Source: Planctomycetota bacterium (lineage in GTDB: Bacteria; Planctomycetota; UBA1135; UBA2386). From it: DNA of 34,514 nucleotides. Numbering within the stretch: position 1 is the stretch's first letter; each line of letters begins with the position of its first letter. Positions 1-8,078 of this stretch are shown one piece after another. The stretch is from the NCBI GenBank assembly GCA_020851075.1, contig JADZDL010000313.1, positions 1 through 34,514 on the forward strand. Reading direction: 5' to 3'. A program made the translations under genes and the position numbers. A model generated the notes under the pieces. The model did no database searches. It was given only the letters and a program-made list of their open reading frames with translations, and had not been told where the DNA came from.

Positions 1-3000
1 CGCAATTGTTGCAGGGCCGCGTCGGCGCGCCCGGTGTTGCTCGCTTGGAACTGCTGCAGCCCGTCGATCTGCGCCTGCTTCTCGTCGTCCGTGCTGCGCA
101 TGACTTCGCGCACGACCTGGATCGGCGAGCCGTCTTTGCCGAGGAATGTGTTCACGCCGATGATCGGCAGTTCGCCCGTCGACTTCTGCGTCTCGTAGAA
201 CAGCGACTCGTCCTGGATCTTGCCGCGCTGGTATATCGTCTCCATCGCGCCGAGCACGCCGCCGCGTTCGGACAGGCGCAGGAACTCGGCGTAGACGGCT
301 TCTTCGACGAGGTCGGTGAGTTCCTCGATCAAGAACGAACCCTGCAGCGGGTTCTCGTTCTTTGCCTGACCGAGCTCCTTGTTGATGATCAACTGGATCG
401 CCATCGCTCGCCGCACCGATTCTTCGGTCGGCGTCGTGATCGCTTCGTCGTAGGCGTTCGTGTGCAGCGAGTTGCAGTTGTCGTAGATCGCGTAGAGCGC
501 CTGCAGCGTCGTGCGGATGTCGTTGAAGTCGATCTCCTGCGCGTGCAGCGAACGGCCGGACGTCTGGATGTGGTACTTGAGCATCTGGCTGCGCTCGTTC
601 CCGCCATAACGGTGTTTGATCGCCTTGGCCCAGATGCGGCGCGCGACGCGTCCGATGACCGCGTATTCGGGGTCGGTGCCGTTGCTGAAGAAGAAGCTCA
701 GGTTCGGCGCAAACTCATCGATGTGCAACCCGCGCGACAGGTAGTACTCGACATAGGTAAACCCGTTGCTCAGCGTGAAGGCGAGTTGTGTGATCGGGTT
801 TGCGCCGGCTTCGGCGATGTGATAACCCGAGATCGACACCGAGTAGAAGTTGCGCACCTTGTTGCGCGTGAAGAACTCCTGCACGTCGCCCATCATGCGC
901 AGGGCGAACTCGGTGCTGAAGATGCACGTGTTCTGCGCCTGGTCGTCCTTCAGGATGTCGGCCTGCACCGTGCCGCGCACCAAGGACAGCGTGTCCTTGC
1001 GGATCTGCTCGTAGACTTCCTTCGGCACGACCTGGTCGCCCGTGGTGCCGAGCAACATCGTGCCGAGGCCGTTGTGGCCTTGCGGGATCTCGCCGCGATA
1101 CCCGGGCCGCGCCTGCTGGCTCGACTGGAAGCGCGTCTGGATCGTCGCGTTGGCGGCTTCGACCTTGCCGTTCTGCTGCAGCCATCGTTCACACTGCTGA
1201 TCGATCGCCGCATTCAGGAAGAACGCGAGCAGCATCGGGGCCGGACCGTTGATGGTCATCGAGACCGACGTCACCGGATCACAGAGGTCAAAACCCGAGT
1301 AGAGCCGTTTGCAGTCGTCGAGCGTGCAGATCGAGACGCCCGCATTGCCGACCTTGCCGAAGATGTCCGGCCGCACCGCCGGGTCTTCGCCATACAGCGT
1401 GACGCTGTCAAACGCGGTCGACAGGCGCTTGTAGGGCTGGCCAAACGAGAGGTAGTGGAAGCGACGGTTCGTGCGTTCGGGGCCACCTTCGCCCGCAAAC
1501 ATGCGTGTCGGGTCTTCGGCGGTGCGCTTGAACGGGTAGACGCCCGCTGCGAACGGGAAGCGGCCCGGCACGTTCTCGGTGAGCAGCCACTGCAGGCGCT
1601 GGCCCAGCGAGCGGTACTTCGGCAGCGCCACCTTGGGGATATTGAGCCCGGACAAGGAGCGCGTGTGGTTCTTCACCTTCACTTCCTTGTCGCGCACGCG
1701 GAACACGAAGTGCTCGGCGGTGAGGCTCGTCTCCAGGGTCGCCCAGTCCTGCAGCTGTTCGCGGCACTCGGGCGCGAGCTTCGCTTCGATCGCCGTCGCC
1801 TCCACACTCAGTGCTTCGCGGGCGGCGGTCGCGTTGGCCGGCAGCGCGTTCGCCGCTTCGCGCAGCACGTAGAGGCGCTCGGCGAGGTCGCTCTGCGCGA
1901 TGGCCCACTGGTTGTAGCGGCGGTTGCTCTCGACGATCTCGGCGAGGTAGCGAATGCGATCGCCGGGGATCACGTGGCTCGTCTGCGCTTCGCCTTCCTG
2001 GAGCGGCACCGTGCTCACGAAGCGGCCCGGGGCCTTGCTGTCGAGGGCCCGCGCGATCGCGTGGTAGAGCGTGTTCGTGCCAGGATCCGCGAACGTCGCC
2101 GCCATCGTGCCGTAGACGGGCATCTGCTCGGGCGGCAGGTGGAAGGCCTTCTTGTTGCGCTGGTACTGCTTCTTCACGTCGCGCAACGCATCGCGGGCCC
2201 CGCGCCGATCAAACTTGTTGATCGCAACGAGGTCCGCGTAGTCGAGCATGTCGATCTTCTCGAGCTGGCTCTGCGCGCCAAACTCCGGCGTCATCACGTA
2301 GAGCGAGACATCGGCGTGTTCGACGATCTCGGTGTCACTCTGGCCGATGCCACTGCTCTCGAGCAGGATCAGGTCGAAGCCGGCGACCTTGAGCACCGAA
2401 AGTGCATCCTTCACGGACTCCGACAGGGCCATGTTGGCGCGGCGCGTCGCCATCGAGCGCACGAAGACGCGCGGGTCGGCGGCGGTGTTCATGCGAATGC
2501 GATCGCCGAGCAGCGCGCCGCCGGTCTTCTTGCGCGTCGGGTCGACGCAGAGCACGGCGATGCGGATGGTCGGGAAGTCGAGCAGGAAGCGGCGCAGCAG
2601 TTCGTCGATGAGCGAACTCTTGCCGGCGCCGCCGGTGCCCGTGATGCCGAGTACGGGCGGAACCTTGGGCTGGGCCTTCTGCAGGCCGGCGAGGTGGGCG
2701 CGATGCCGTTCGGGGAAGTTCTCGAGCAGCGTGACCCCCTGTGCGACCGAACGGGCCGAAGCCGCGGTAAGTCGCGGCATTGCGTCGGTCTCGTGCGCGG
2801 TCGCAAAGTCGCAGCGCCGCAGCATGTCATCGATCATGCCCTGCAGGCCAAGGGCGCGCCCGTCGTCGGGCGAGTAGATGCGGCAGATGCCGTATTGGTG
2901 CAGCGCCTCGATCTCTTCGGGCAGGATCACGCCGCCGCCACCGCCAAAGATCTTCACGTGCCCGCAGCCACGTTCGCGCAGCATGTCGAACATGTAGCGG

Positions 3001-3230
3001 AAGAACTCATTGTGGCCGCCCTGGTAGGACGTAACTGCGATGCCCTGCGCATCTTCGGCGACAGCCGCGTCGACGATCTCCTGCACCGACCGGTTGTGGC
3101 CCAGGTGGATGACCTCGGCGCCGGTGGCTTGCGCAATGCGCCGGAAGATGTGGATCGACGCGTCGTGTCCGTCGAACAGGCTGGTCGCCGTGACCAGCCG
3201 GATCTTGTGCTGCGGTTGGAACGCGATCAC
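1..3230 (-). CDS. icmF: Fused isobutyryl-CoA mutase IcmF (C-terminus beyond window)
   Basis: Adenosylcobalamin-dependent mutase that interconverts isobutyryl-CoA and n-butyryl-CoA, with its G-protein chaperone fused in. About 1076 codons are visible. In order: a B12-binding domain (about residues 8-145, with FDGHDASI holding the cobalamin-ligand His22); a MeaB-like GTPase (P-loop [11 protein letters not shown] at 195-205, Walker B-like LILLESSG, base-specificity NKFD at 338-341); and a TIM-barrel mutase from about 420 onward ([18 protein letters not shown] and [13 protein letters not shown], which resemble IcmF rather than methylmalonyl-CoA mutase). Known IcmFs are about 1090-1100 residues, so only a short C-terminal piece is missing. 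I chose GTG at 3230 because GGAGGAG lies 3 bases upstream and the protein then begins where family members begin. Cytoplasmic. Points to cobalamin use and branched-chain or butyrate acyl-CoA metabolism. Confidence 0.96.
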   Translation of the reverse strand, partial: MIAFQPQHKIRLVTATSLFDGHDASIHIFRRIAQATGAEVIHLGHNRSVQEIVDAAVAEDAQGIAVTSYQGGHNEFFRYMFDMLRERGCGHVKIFGGGGGVILPEEIEALHQYGICRIYSPDDGRALGLQGMIDDMLRRCDFATAHETDAMPRLTAASARSVAQGVTLLENFPERHRAHLAGLQKAQPKVPPVLGITGTGGAGKSSLIDELLRRFLLDFPTIRIAVLCVDPTRKKTGGALLGDRIRMNTAADPRVFVRSMATRRANMALSESVKDALSVLKVAGFDLILLESSGIGQSDTEIVEHADVSLYVMTPEFGAQSQLEKIDMLDYADLVAINKFDRRGARDALRDVKKQYQRNKKAFHLPPEQMPVYGTMAATFADPGTNTLYHAIARALDSKAPGRFVSTVPLQEGEAQTSHVIPGDRIRYLAEIVESNRRYNQWAIAQSDLAERLYVLREAANALPANATAAREALSVEATAIEAKLAPECREQLQDWATLETSLTAEHFVFRVRDKEVKVKNHTRSLSGLNIPKVALPKYRSLGQRLQWLLTENVPGRFPFAAGVYPFKRTAEDPTRMFAGEGGPERTNRRFHYLSFGQPYKRLSTAFDSVTLYGEDPAVRPDIFGKVGNAGVSICTLDDCKRLYSGFDLCDPVTSVSMTINGPAPMLLAFFLNAAIDQQCERWLQQNGKVEAANATIQTRFQSSQQARPGYRGEIPQGHNGLGTMLLGTTGDQVVPKEVYEQIRKDTLSLVRGTVQADILKDDQAQNTCIFSTEFALRMMGDVQEFFTRNKVRNFYSVSISGYHIAEAGANPITQLAFTLSNGFTYVEYYLSRGLHIDEFAPNLSFFFSNGTDPEYAVIGRVARRIWAKAIKHRYGGNERSQMLKYHIQTSGRSLHAQEIDFNDIRTTLQALYAIYDNCNSLHTNAYDEAITTPTEESVRRAMAIQLIINKELGQAKNENPLQGSFLIEELTDLVEEAVYAEFLRLSERGGVLGAMETIYQRGKIQDESLFYETQKSTGELPIIGVNTFLGKDGSPIQVVREVMRSTDDEKQAQIDGLQQFQASNTGRADAALQQL

Positions 3231-3233
3231 CGA

Positions 3234-3240
3234 CTCCTCC
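3234..3240 (-). promoter_or_regulatory. Ribosome binding site of icmF
   Basis: GGAGGAG reads toward the GTG at 3230 with a 3-base gap. It is the strongest Shine-Dalgarno in this part of the window and decides the GTG start. Confidence 0.7.
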
Positions 3241-3380
3241 GGGTGGGGGCACGGTGCAGGGATGGACGCCGAGGGGGAGGCCGTAGTGGTCACGATTCGC
3301 TGGGGCAACTGCGGTCGGAAGGAGCCATCTTAGGCTCCCGAACGCGGCTCCGCGAGGCTCGACTGGGCCCCTATGCAGGA

Positions 3381-3399
3381 ACGGCCGCTATTCGGCCGT
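3381..3399. repeat. Perfect hairpin overlapping the NTF2-like stop codon
   Basis: ACGGCCG and CGGCCGT form a perfect 7-bp stem around a 5-base loop (CTATT) that contains the stop codon of the 3388-3804 gene. It lies between that gene and icmF and could slow decay or end transcription, but no T tract follows on either strand, so I do not call it an intrinsic terminator. Confidence 0.35.
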
Positions 3400-3804
3400 C
3401 GCTTCTTCCGTCGACAGCGGCGAATAGTGCTGGGCGACGATCTTCCAGTCATCGCTCATGCGGCACACGGAGAACGTGCAGCGGCCGCCTTGGTCGTGGG
3501 CGCGACCTTCTGGGTCGACCTGGGACAGGCGCCAACCCCCGATCACGGTGGCGAACTGGTCTTCAAAGACCTGGAAGTCCAGGTCCTTGAGTTCGAGTTT
3601 GACCGCTTCGAGGTAGCGGAATTCCTGGTCGAGGACTTCCTCGAACTCGCCCCAACCGCGGTCCCGGCGCCCGGAGGCATCGAGGTTCTGGAACCGCTTG
3701 TCGGTCCAGAAGTGCGAGCGGAACGTCTTCAGGTCGCGGCTGTTGAACGCTTGCCGCATGCTGCGGAAGAAGTCGTCCAGTTCCTTCAGGCTTTCTACGC
3801 TCAT
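3388..3804 (-). CDS. SnoaL/NTF2-like domain protein
   Basis: A 138-residue protein with no signal peptide. The pattern is that of the NTF2-like cone fold (SnoaL_3 / DUF4440 type): an N-terminal helix (LKELDDFFRSMRQAFNSRD), a short FRSHFWTDKRF segment, then beta strands ending in CTFSVCRMSDDWKIVAQHYS, where the W-K-I-V-x-Q-H-x-S stretch is typical of the family. These domains are small-molecule enzymes or binding modules, and nothing here fixes a substrate. I chose ATG at 3804 over an upstream in-frame ATG at 3882 because the extension is low-complexity, crosses a direct repeat, and AAGGA lies about 10 bases before 3804. It sits between icmF and the amidohydrolase operon and may have its own promoter (see 3854-3882). 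Confidence 0.8.
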   Translation of the reverse strand: MSVESLKELDDFFRSMRQAFNSRDLKTFRSHFWTDKRFQNLDASGRRDRGWGEFEEVLDQEFRYLEAVKLELKDLDFQVFEDQFATVIGGWRLSQVDPEGRAHDQGGRCTFSVCRMSDDWKIVAQHYSPLSTEEATAE

Positions 3805-3853
3805 GAAAAAGATCGTCCTTGGGGGCGGGGCCCTACTAATGCCAGCCGCCCAT

Positions 3854-3882
3854 CCGTTGTTGCAACAAGGCCGTTGTTGCAA
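3854..3882. repeat. 12-bp direct repeat upstream of the NTF2-like gene
   Basis: CCGTTGTTGCAA occurs at 3854-3865 and again at 3871-3882, exactly, with a 5-base spacer, so the copies are 17 bp apart. The first copy also forms the 12-bp palindrome TTGTTGCAACAA (3857-3868). It lies 50-78 bases upstream of the start at 3804. On the minus strand TTGCAA could act as a -35 with a weak -10-like CATTAG about 17-18 bases later. Possible operator or promoter; function inferred only. Confidence 0.45.
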
Positions 3883-3915
3883 ACCAGGTCGGCCGGCGAA
3901 GCGAGTCGTGTCGTG

Positions 3916-5325
3916 CTACCGCGCGTTTTGACGGTCGGTGTGACGGTCGATGTGGCTGTAAAGGGTCTCTTTGCCCTTCTCGTAGACGACCTTGCCGTTC
4001 ACCACGGCGGTCTCCACGAAGGTGCTATAGTGCAGCGGATCCCCATCGAGAATCAAGACGTCCGCGTCCTTACCGACTTCGAGCGAGCCGATCCGGGCGT
4101 CGGCCCCGATCATCTTTGCGGAGTCTAAGGTTATTGTGCGCAAGGCTTTGCGGTTATCCAGACCGCCCCGGACAGCGAACGCCGCATCGATCTGCGGGGT
4201 GTTCAAGTCCTGCCCCAGGATGCCCCCGGTGCCGACGCCGGCGCCGCCAAACATGCCAACCGGACAGGTGACGGCGATCGGCACGCCCGCGGCCGCCAGG
4301 ATCGCGGCCGAGGCGAGGTTGCTGCCCGTGTGATCAGGGTCGGTCGGGTCCGCCGGCATGCGGTCGCGCGGGCTTAGCACGACCATCGAGCCGGTCGCGG
4401 CGATCTCGTCGGGAACGAGCCAGGCGCTGGTCGGCTTCTGGAGCACGATGCCTTGTCCCAGCAGCTTGCTGAGTTCCAGGGCCTGACGGATGCCTTCGAT
4501 GTCGTTGGCGCGAGCACCGCCACCGCCGCGTCGGCCGCCGCCGAACGGGTTGAAGCCGCCGCCGCCGAGGCTGACCCACAAGCGGGCCTTGCCGCGCAGG
4601 ATCGCTACGACCTTGTCGGCGCCGCCGGGCATCGGGGGCTCCTTCGCGTTGGCGTCCGCGGCCTTCTTCTTTGGGAACTCTTCGATGGCCGCCAGGTACT
4701 CGCGCGCCTTCTTGACAGTGTCGGCGAACTTCTCGCGGTCGGCCAGCGGCAACGGCACGGACATGCCGACCACGGAGTCCTCCTGGACGACCATGGCCTT
4801 CACGTCGCCGTAGGCGAGCTTGATCACGGCGTTGCTGCCGCTCGGCGCACTGCCACCGCCCGTCGAGCCGGCGAGGAACGACGTGATGCCGGCGGCGAGG
4901 CCTTGTTTGATCTCGGGGTCGAACGGGTTCACGGCGTCCGCGAACGGTGCGCTGCGACCAGCCCCCATGCCGGCGCCGATCACGGCGACGAAGCCGGGGC
5001 TCACGACCTTGCCCTTCGCGTCGATCACCGTGGTGCCTTCGGGCAGCGTGAGGTTGTGGCCAACGGCCTCGATCTTGTCATCGGCGATGAGCACGGACGC
5101 GCCCGTCAGGCGCTGGCCGGTGCCGAGGTAGACGTCGCCACCGACGATCGCGAGGTAGTGCTTGGGCTTGGTCTCGGCGGGCGCTGCCGGGGCAGCGACC
5201 GGCGGGGTGGCCGCCTCGGCGTTGGGATCCCCGGGGCGAGGACCGCGGCGGCCGCGGCCTTGGGCCGGCAGGTCGACGAGCGTCGTGGCGAGAACGGCCA
5301 GGGCCAGGATTGCTTGGATGCGCAT
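3916..5325 (-). CDS. Exported amidohydrolase-family protein, paralog 9, metal site lost
   Basis: 469 residues, last gene of the nine-gene operon. An N-terminal signal peptide ends near DLPAQG (about 22), followed by an Ala/Pro-rich linker (about 35-55). The amidohydrolase composite domain runs from about 57 (a beta-sandwich strand, HYLAIVGGDVYLGTG) to the hallmark C-terminal motif ARIGSLEVGKDADVLILDGDP. At the position where active members have PGF-x-x-x-HxH, this one reads SPGFVAVIGAGMGAG (109-121) with no histidine. The strand-8 aspartate is also not evident. A glycine-rich insert (GGGGFNPFGGGRRGGGG, about 254-270) follows a helical segment. Probably periplasmic and probably not a conventional hydrolase. 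It starts 28 bases after paralog 8, with AAAGG about 10 bases before ATG 5325. Confidence 0.88.
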   Translation of the reverse strand: MRIQAILALAVLATTLVDLPAQGRGRRGPRPGDPNAEAATPPVAAPAAPAETKPKHYLAIVGGDVYLGTGQRLTGASVLIADDKIEAVGHNLTLPEGTTVIDAKGKVVSPGFVAVIGAGMGAGRSAPFADAVNPFDPEIKQGLAAGITSFLAGSTGGGSAPSGSNAVIKLAYGDVKAMVVQEDSVVGMSVPLPLADREKFADTVKKAREYLAAIEEFPKKKAADANAKEPPMPGGADKVVAILRGKARLWVSLGGGGFNPFGGGRRGGGGARANDIEGIRQALELSKLLGQGIVLQKPTSAWLVPDEIAATGSMVVLSPRDRMPADPTDPDHTGSNLASAAILAAAGVPIAVTCPVGMFGGAGVGTGGILGQDLNTPQIDAAFAVRGGLDNRKALRTITLDSAKMIGADARIGSLEVGKDADVLILDGDPLHYSTFVETAVVNGKVVYEKGKETLYSHIDRHTDRQNAR

Positions 5326-5353
5326 GGGCGTAGGACCTTTGGCGATTCGGGGA

Positions 5354-6820
5354 TCAGGGCTGTTGCGGGACTTCGCGGCCAGCGAGCCACACGGATTGCA
5401 GTTCGCCCGTCGGCGTCAGCGGATCGCCGCGGAAGACGAGCAGGTCGGCGTCCTTGCCGACTTCGAGGGAACCGGTGCGCGCTTCGATGCCGAGCGCCTT
5501 GGCGGGCACCAGTGTGACCCCGCGCAGGGCGACGTCGGCGGGCAGACCGCTGCGCACGAGTTCCATGAGGCGGAAGAACAGCACGCGCGTGGTGTTCGGG
5601 TTGTCGCCGAGCAGGAAGCCGACTTCGATGCCGGCGTCGTGCAGGCGCTTGGCCGGGTGGGTCAAGAACCGCGACCGCGGCAGTGAGCTCAGATCGGGCT
5701 GCATGAGCACGGCGCACTTCATGGCCTTCAGCTGGTCGAGGACGACGTCCATCGTGCCGGACATCGTGTCGTGGCGGCTGACGACGAGCGTGCGCGGGAA
5801 CTTGACCTCGCCCGCGACCGCTTCCCAGTGCAGCAGGTCCGCGGCCGAGTCGATCTGCAGGATCGCCTTGCGCTTGCCTTCGAGCAGGTCGGCGAGCACT
5901 TCGAGATTGGGGTCCTTGGGTGCCTCGGGCTTCTTGGCCGGGGCTTGCGCGCCTGGCGCACCCTGACCTTGACCACCTTGGCCCTCCTTCTTCTCGTCTG
6001 GCTTCGGCTTGTCTTCGGGCTTCGGCGGTTGTTCGCCCTTGGGTGGTTCGGTCTTCGCTTCGCCGGGCTTTGGCTCACCTGGCTTCGCTTCGCCGGCCTT
6101 CTGGTCGCCCGCAGGGGCTTCGGCGGGCTTCGGTGCTTCGGGCGGCTTCTTGCGTTCTTCGACGAGCTTCTTCGCCTTCTCGAACGTCTCGGAGAACAGC
6201 TTCTTGGTCTGCTGCTCGCGCGCCATGGTGACCATCACGAACGCATCGTCGCGGGCCGTGAGTTGTTCGAGGGTCTTGCCGTCGGGGCGCAGCAGGGCGC
6301 CGAGGCCCGGGAACGCGCTGCCTTGCGGCGTGAGCGCCAACGAGGTGATGCCCGTGCGCAGCAGGTCGCCGAACACTTCCTGCTTTGGATAGATGCTCTC
6401 GATGACCTTGGTTGCGGCGCGATTCTGCGCGCCACCGCCGCCGCCGCCCATGGGCATGGGCGCCTGCTGGCCGCGGTTGCCGCGGCGACTTGCACCGGCG
6501 TCGTTGCGCGGCGCCGCTTGCCCTCCGAGGCCCGCACGCGACCAGGCGCTCACGAGTCCCGGCATGATCGTCATGCCCGTGCCGTCGACGATGCGGGCGC
6601 CGGCTGGCGCGGTGACGTCGGCGCCGAGGGCGTCGATCTTGCCGTTCTTCACGACCAGGGTGCCGCGTTCGATGGTGTTGCCGGACATCGTGAGGATGCG
6701 GGCATTCGTGAACGCGACCGGACGGCGGTCGGTGATGGTTGCCGGGTCCTGGGCCACCGCGCAAGCGATGGAGGCGGCCATGGCGAGCAGGGCGCGGAGC
6801 GTGGTGTGTTGCAAACTCAT
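5354..6820 (-). CDS. Exported amidohydrolase-family protein, paralog 8, metal site lost
   Basis: 488 residues. Signal peptide with likely cleavage after AVA (about 23). The family's N-terminal sandwich (FTNARILTMSGNTIERGTLV) and C-terminal motif (ARTGSLEVGKDADLLVFRGDP) are clear, but the HxH position reads MPGLVSAWSRAGLGG (86-100). A Pro/Lys/Glu/Gly-rich low-complexity insert fills about 224-303, directly after the helix ETFEKAKKLVEER and before DPNLEVLADLLEGK, and a shorter six-glycine run lies near 125-130. ATG 6820 overlaps the paralog 7 stop as ATGA, implying translational coupling. The frame is open upstream to 7804, but that extension runs antisense-like through paralog 7 and has no signal peptide, so I reject it. 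Catalysis is doubtful; binding or scaffold role inferred. Confidence 0.88.
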   Translation of the reverse strand: MSLQHTTLRALLAMAASIACAVAQDPATITDRRPVAFTNARILTMSGNTIERGTLVVKNGKIDALGADVTAPAGARIVDGTGMTIMPGLVSAWSRAGLGGQAAPRNDAGASRRGNRGQQAPMPMGGGGGGAQNRAATKVIESIYPKQEVFGDLLRTGITSLALTPQGSAFPGLGALLRPDGKTLEQLTARDDAFVMVTMAREQQTKKLFSETFEKAKKLVEERKKPPEAPKPAEAPAGDQKAGEAKPGEPKPGEAKTEPPKGEQPPKPEDKPKPDEKKEGQGGQGQGAPGAQAPAKKPEAPKDPNLEVLADLLEGKRKAILQIDSAADLLHWEAVAGEVKFPRTLVVSRHDTMSGTMDVVLDQLKAMKCAVLMQPDLSSLPRSRFLTHPAKRLHDAGIEVGFLLGDNPNTTRVLFFRLMELVRSGLPADVALRGVTLVPAKALGIEARTGSLEVGKDADLLVFRGDPLTPTGELQSVWLAGREVPQQP

Positions 6821-8073
6821 CGGATGTCTCCGAGTCGGTGAACCAAGGTTCCTTCGATGTAGACGAGCTCGGGGGGATTCCTCGGATCGAGTGGATCCCC
6901 CCGGGTGACCTGGAAGTCGGCGTCCTTGCCGACGGCGAGCGAGCCGGTGCGGTCGGCGATGCCGATCTGCTGCGCTGGCTGGATCGTGAGGCCGCGCAGC
7001 GCGACCTCGTAGTCGAGGCCGAGGCGGATCGCCATCGCGGCCTGCAGTTGCAGTTCTTCCGCGGCGACCACGGGTGCGTCGGTGTTGATCGACATGTCGT
7101 GGCAGCCAGCATCCCAGTAGGCCTGGCAGGTGCCCTGGAACCGCCCATACTTGTCGAACTCGTACATGCGCGGACCGAGGTTGACCGGCGTCTGGCGTTT
7201 GGCGAGTGCGGTCGCGGCGACCCAACCGTCGAAGCAGCCGTGCGAGAGCACCATGCGCACGTCGAAGACGTCCTGGAACATGCGCGCCGTAGCGATGCAG
7301 TCGCGCGCGCCGGCGGTGTGGATGAGCACCGGCACCGTCTTGTCGAAGACGAGGCGCAGCTGTTCGAGCGACGCGTCGAACTTCGGCTTGTCGCCGGTGC
7401 CGGCCGCGAAGGCGCGCCAGGCGGCGGCGTAGTCGCGTCCACGTTCGAGCAGCTGCACGAGCAGTTCGCTGCTGCCCATGCGGCTGAGACCCAGGTCGCC
7501 GCTGCGGCGTTCGGGGTTGAAGCCCTGGGCGACCTTCATGGCGCCGAGCTCGCGGATCACCATCGCTTCGAGCGAGCCACCCCAGCGCATCTTCAGCAAC
7601 ACGCCGAAACCACCGATGTTGGTGCCCGAGCCCGGAATGAACAGTGTCGTCGTGACGCCACCAGCTGCCGCACGCCGGATCGACTCTTCGGAAGGCTTCA
7701 CGACGTCGAGCGTGCGCATCTCGGCGTTGAGGGGCGCCACCATGTCGTTGATGTCGCCGCCGCCGCCGCTCACGTGGTGATGCAGGTCGACGAAGCCGGG
7801 GCACAACCAGAGGTTGCCGTGGTCCTGGACCTTGGCGTCCTTGGGGATTGGCGTCGAACTGCGCGGCCCGACAGCGAGGATCTTGCCGCCCTGTTCGAGC
7901 AGCACGCCGGTGTCGATCGGCGGCGCATCCGCGGGCAGGATGCGCGCCGCGAGATGGGCGGTGATGGGGTGCGCTCTCTGATCAGCTGCCGCGTGCTGTG
8001 CCGCAAGCAGACTCGCGCTTGCTCCCCAGAGGAGGAGCTTGGCGGCGAGTCGTGGTGGCGCTGGAAGAGCCAT
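6817..8073 (-). CDS. Exported amidohydrolase, paralog 7, intact metal site
   Basis: 418 residues with a signal peptide (cleavage near LLAAQ or AAAD, 25-31). This is one of two members with a complete binuclear-type metal site. HxH at H98/H100 (CPGFVDLHHH), a lysine at K180 (GAMKVAQG) placed like the carboxylated lysine of COG1228 enzymes, H252 (VLIHTAG), H278 (VLSHGC) and D332 (INTDAPV) are all present. The C-terminal motif is DRTGSLAVGKDADFQVTRGDP. It resembles imidazolonepropionase/prolidase-like amidohydrolases, which cleave amide bonds in cyclic or dipeptide substrates; the actual substrate is unknown. Closest in the window to paralog 6 (shared PGSG-x-N-x-GGFG, GDKPKFD and NPER). Starts 5 bases after paralog 6 and overlaps paralog 8 by ATGA. 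Confidence 0.93.
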   Translation of the reverse strand: MALPAPPRLAAKLLLWGASASLLAAQHAAADQRAHPITAHLAARILPADAPPIDTGVLLEQGGKILAVGPRSSTPIPKDAKVQDHGNLWLCPGFVDLHHHVSGGGGDINDMVAPLNAEMRTLDVVKPSEESIRRAAAGGVTTTLFIPGSGTNIGGFGVLLKMRWGGSLEAMVIRELGAMKVAQGFNPERRSGDLGLSRMGSSELLVQLLERGRDYAAAWRAFAAGTGDKPKFDASLEQLRLVFDKTVPVLIHTAGARDCIATARMFQDVFDVRMVLSHGCFDGWVAATALAKRQTPVNLGPRMYEFDKYGRFQGTCQAYWDAGCHDMSINTDAPVVAAEELQLQAAMAIRLGLDYEVALRGLTIQPAQQIGIADRTGSLAVGKDADFQVTRGDPLDPRNPPELVYIEGTLVHRLGDIR

Positions 8074-8078
8074 GCGGG

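Noticed and set aside
6..3590. 1194-codon open frame on the plus strand opposite icmF
   Set aside because: Antisense shadow in GC-rich DNA; its protein is Arg/Val/His-rich without any fold, while the minus strand encodes IcmF motifs throughout.
6821..7804. Upstream extension of paralog 8 to an in-frame ATG, giving 816 residues
   Set aside because: The extension is Arg-rich, overlaps paralog 7 in another frame and hides the signal peptide that begins at 6820.
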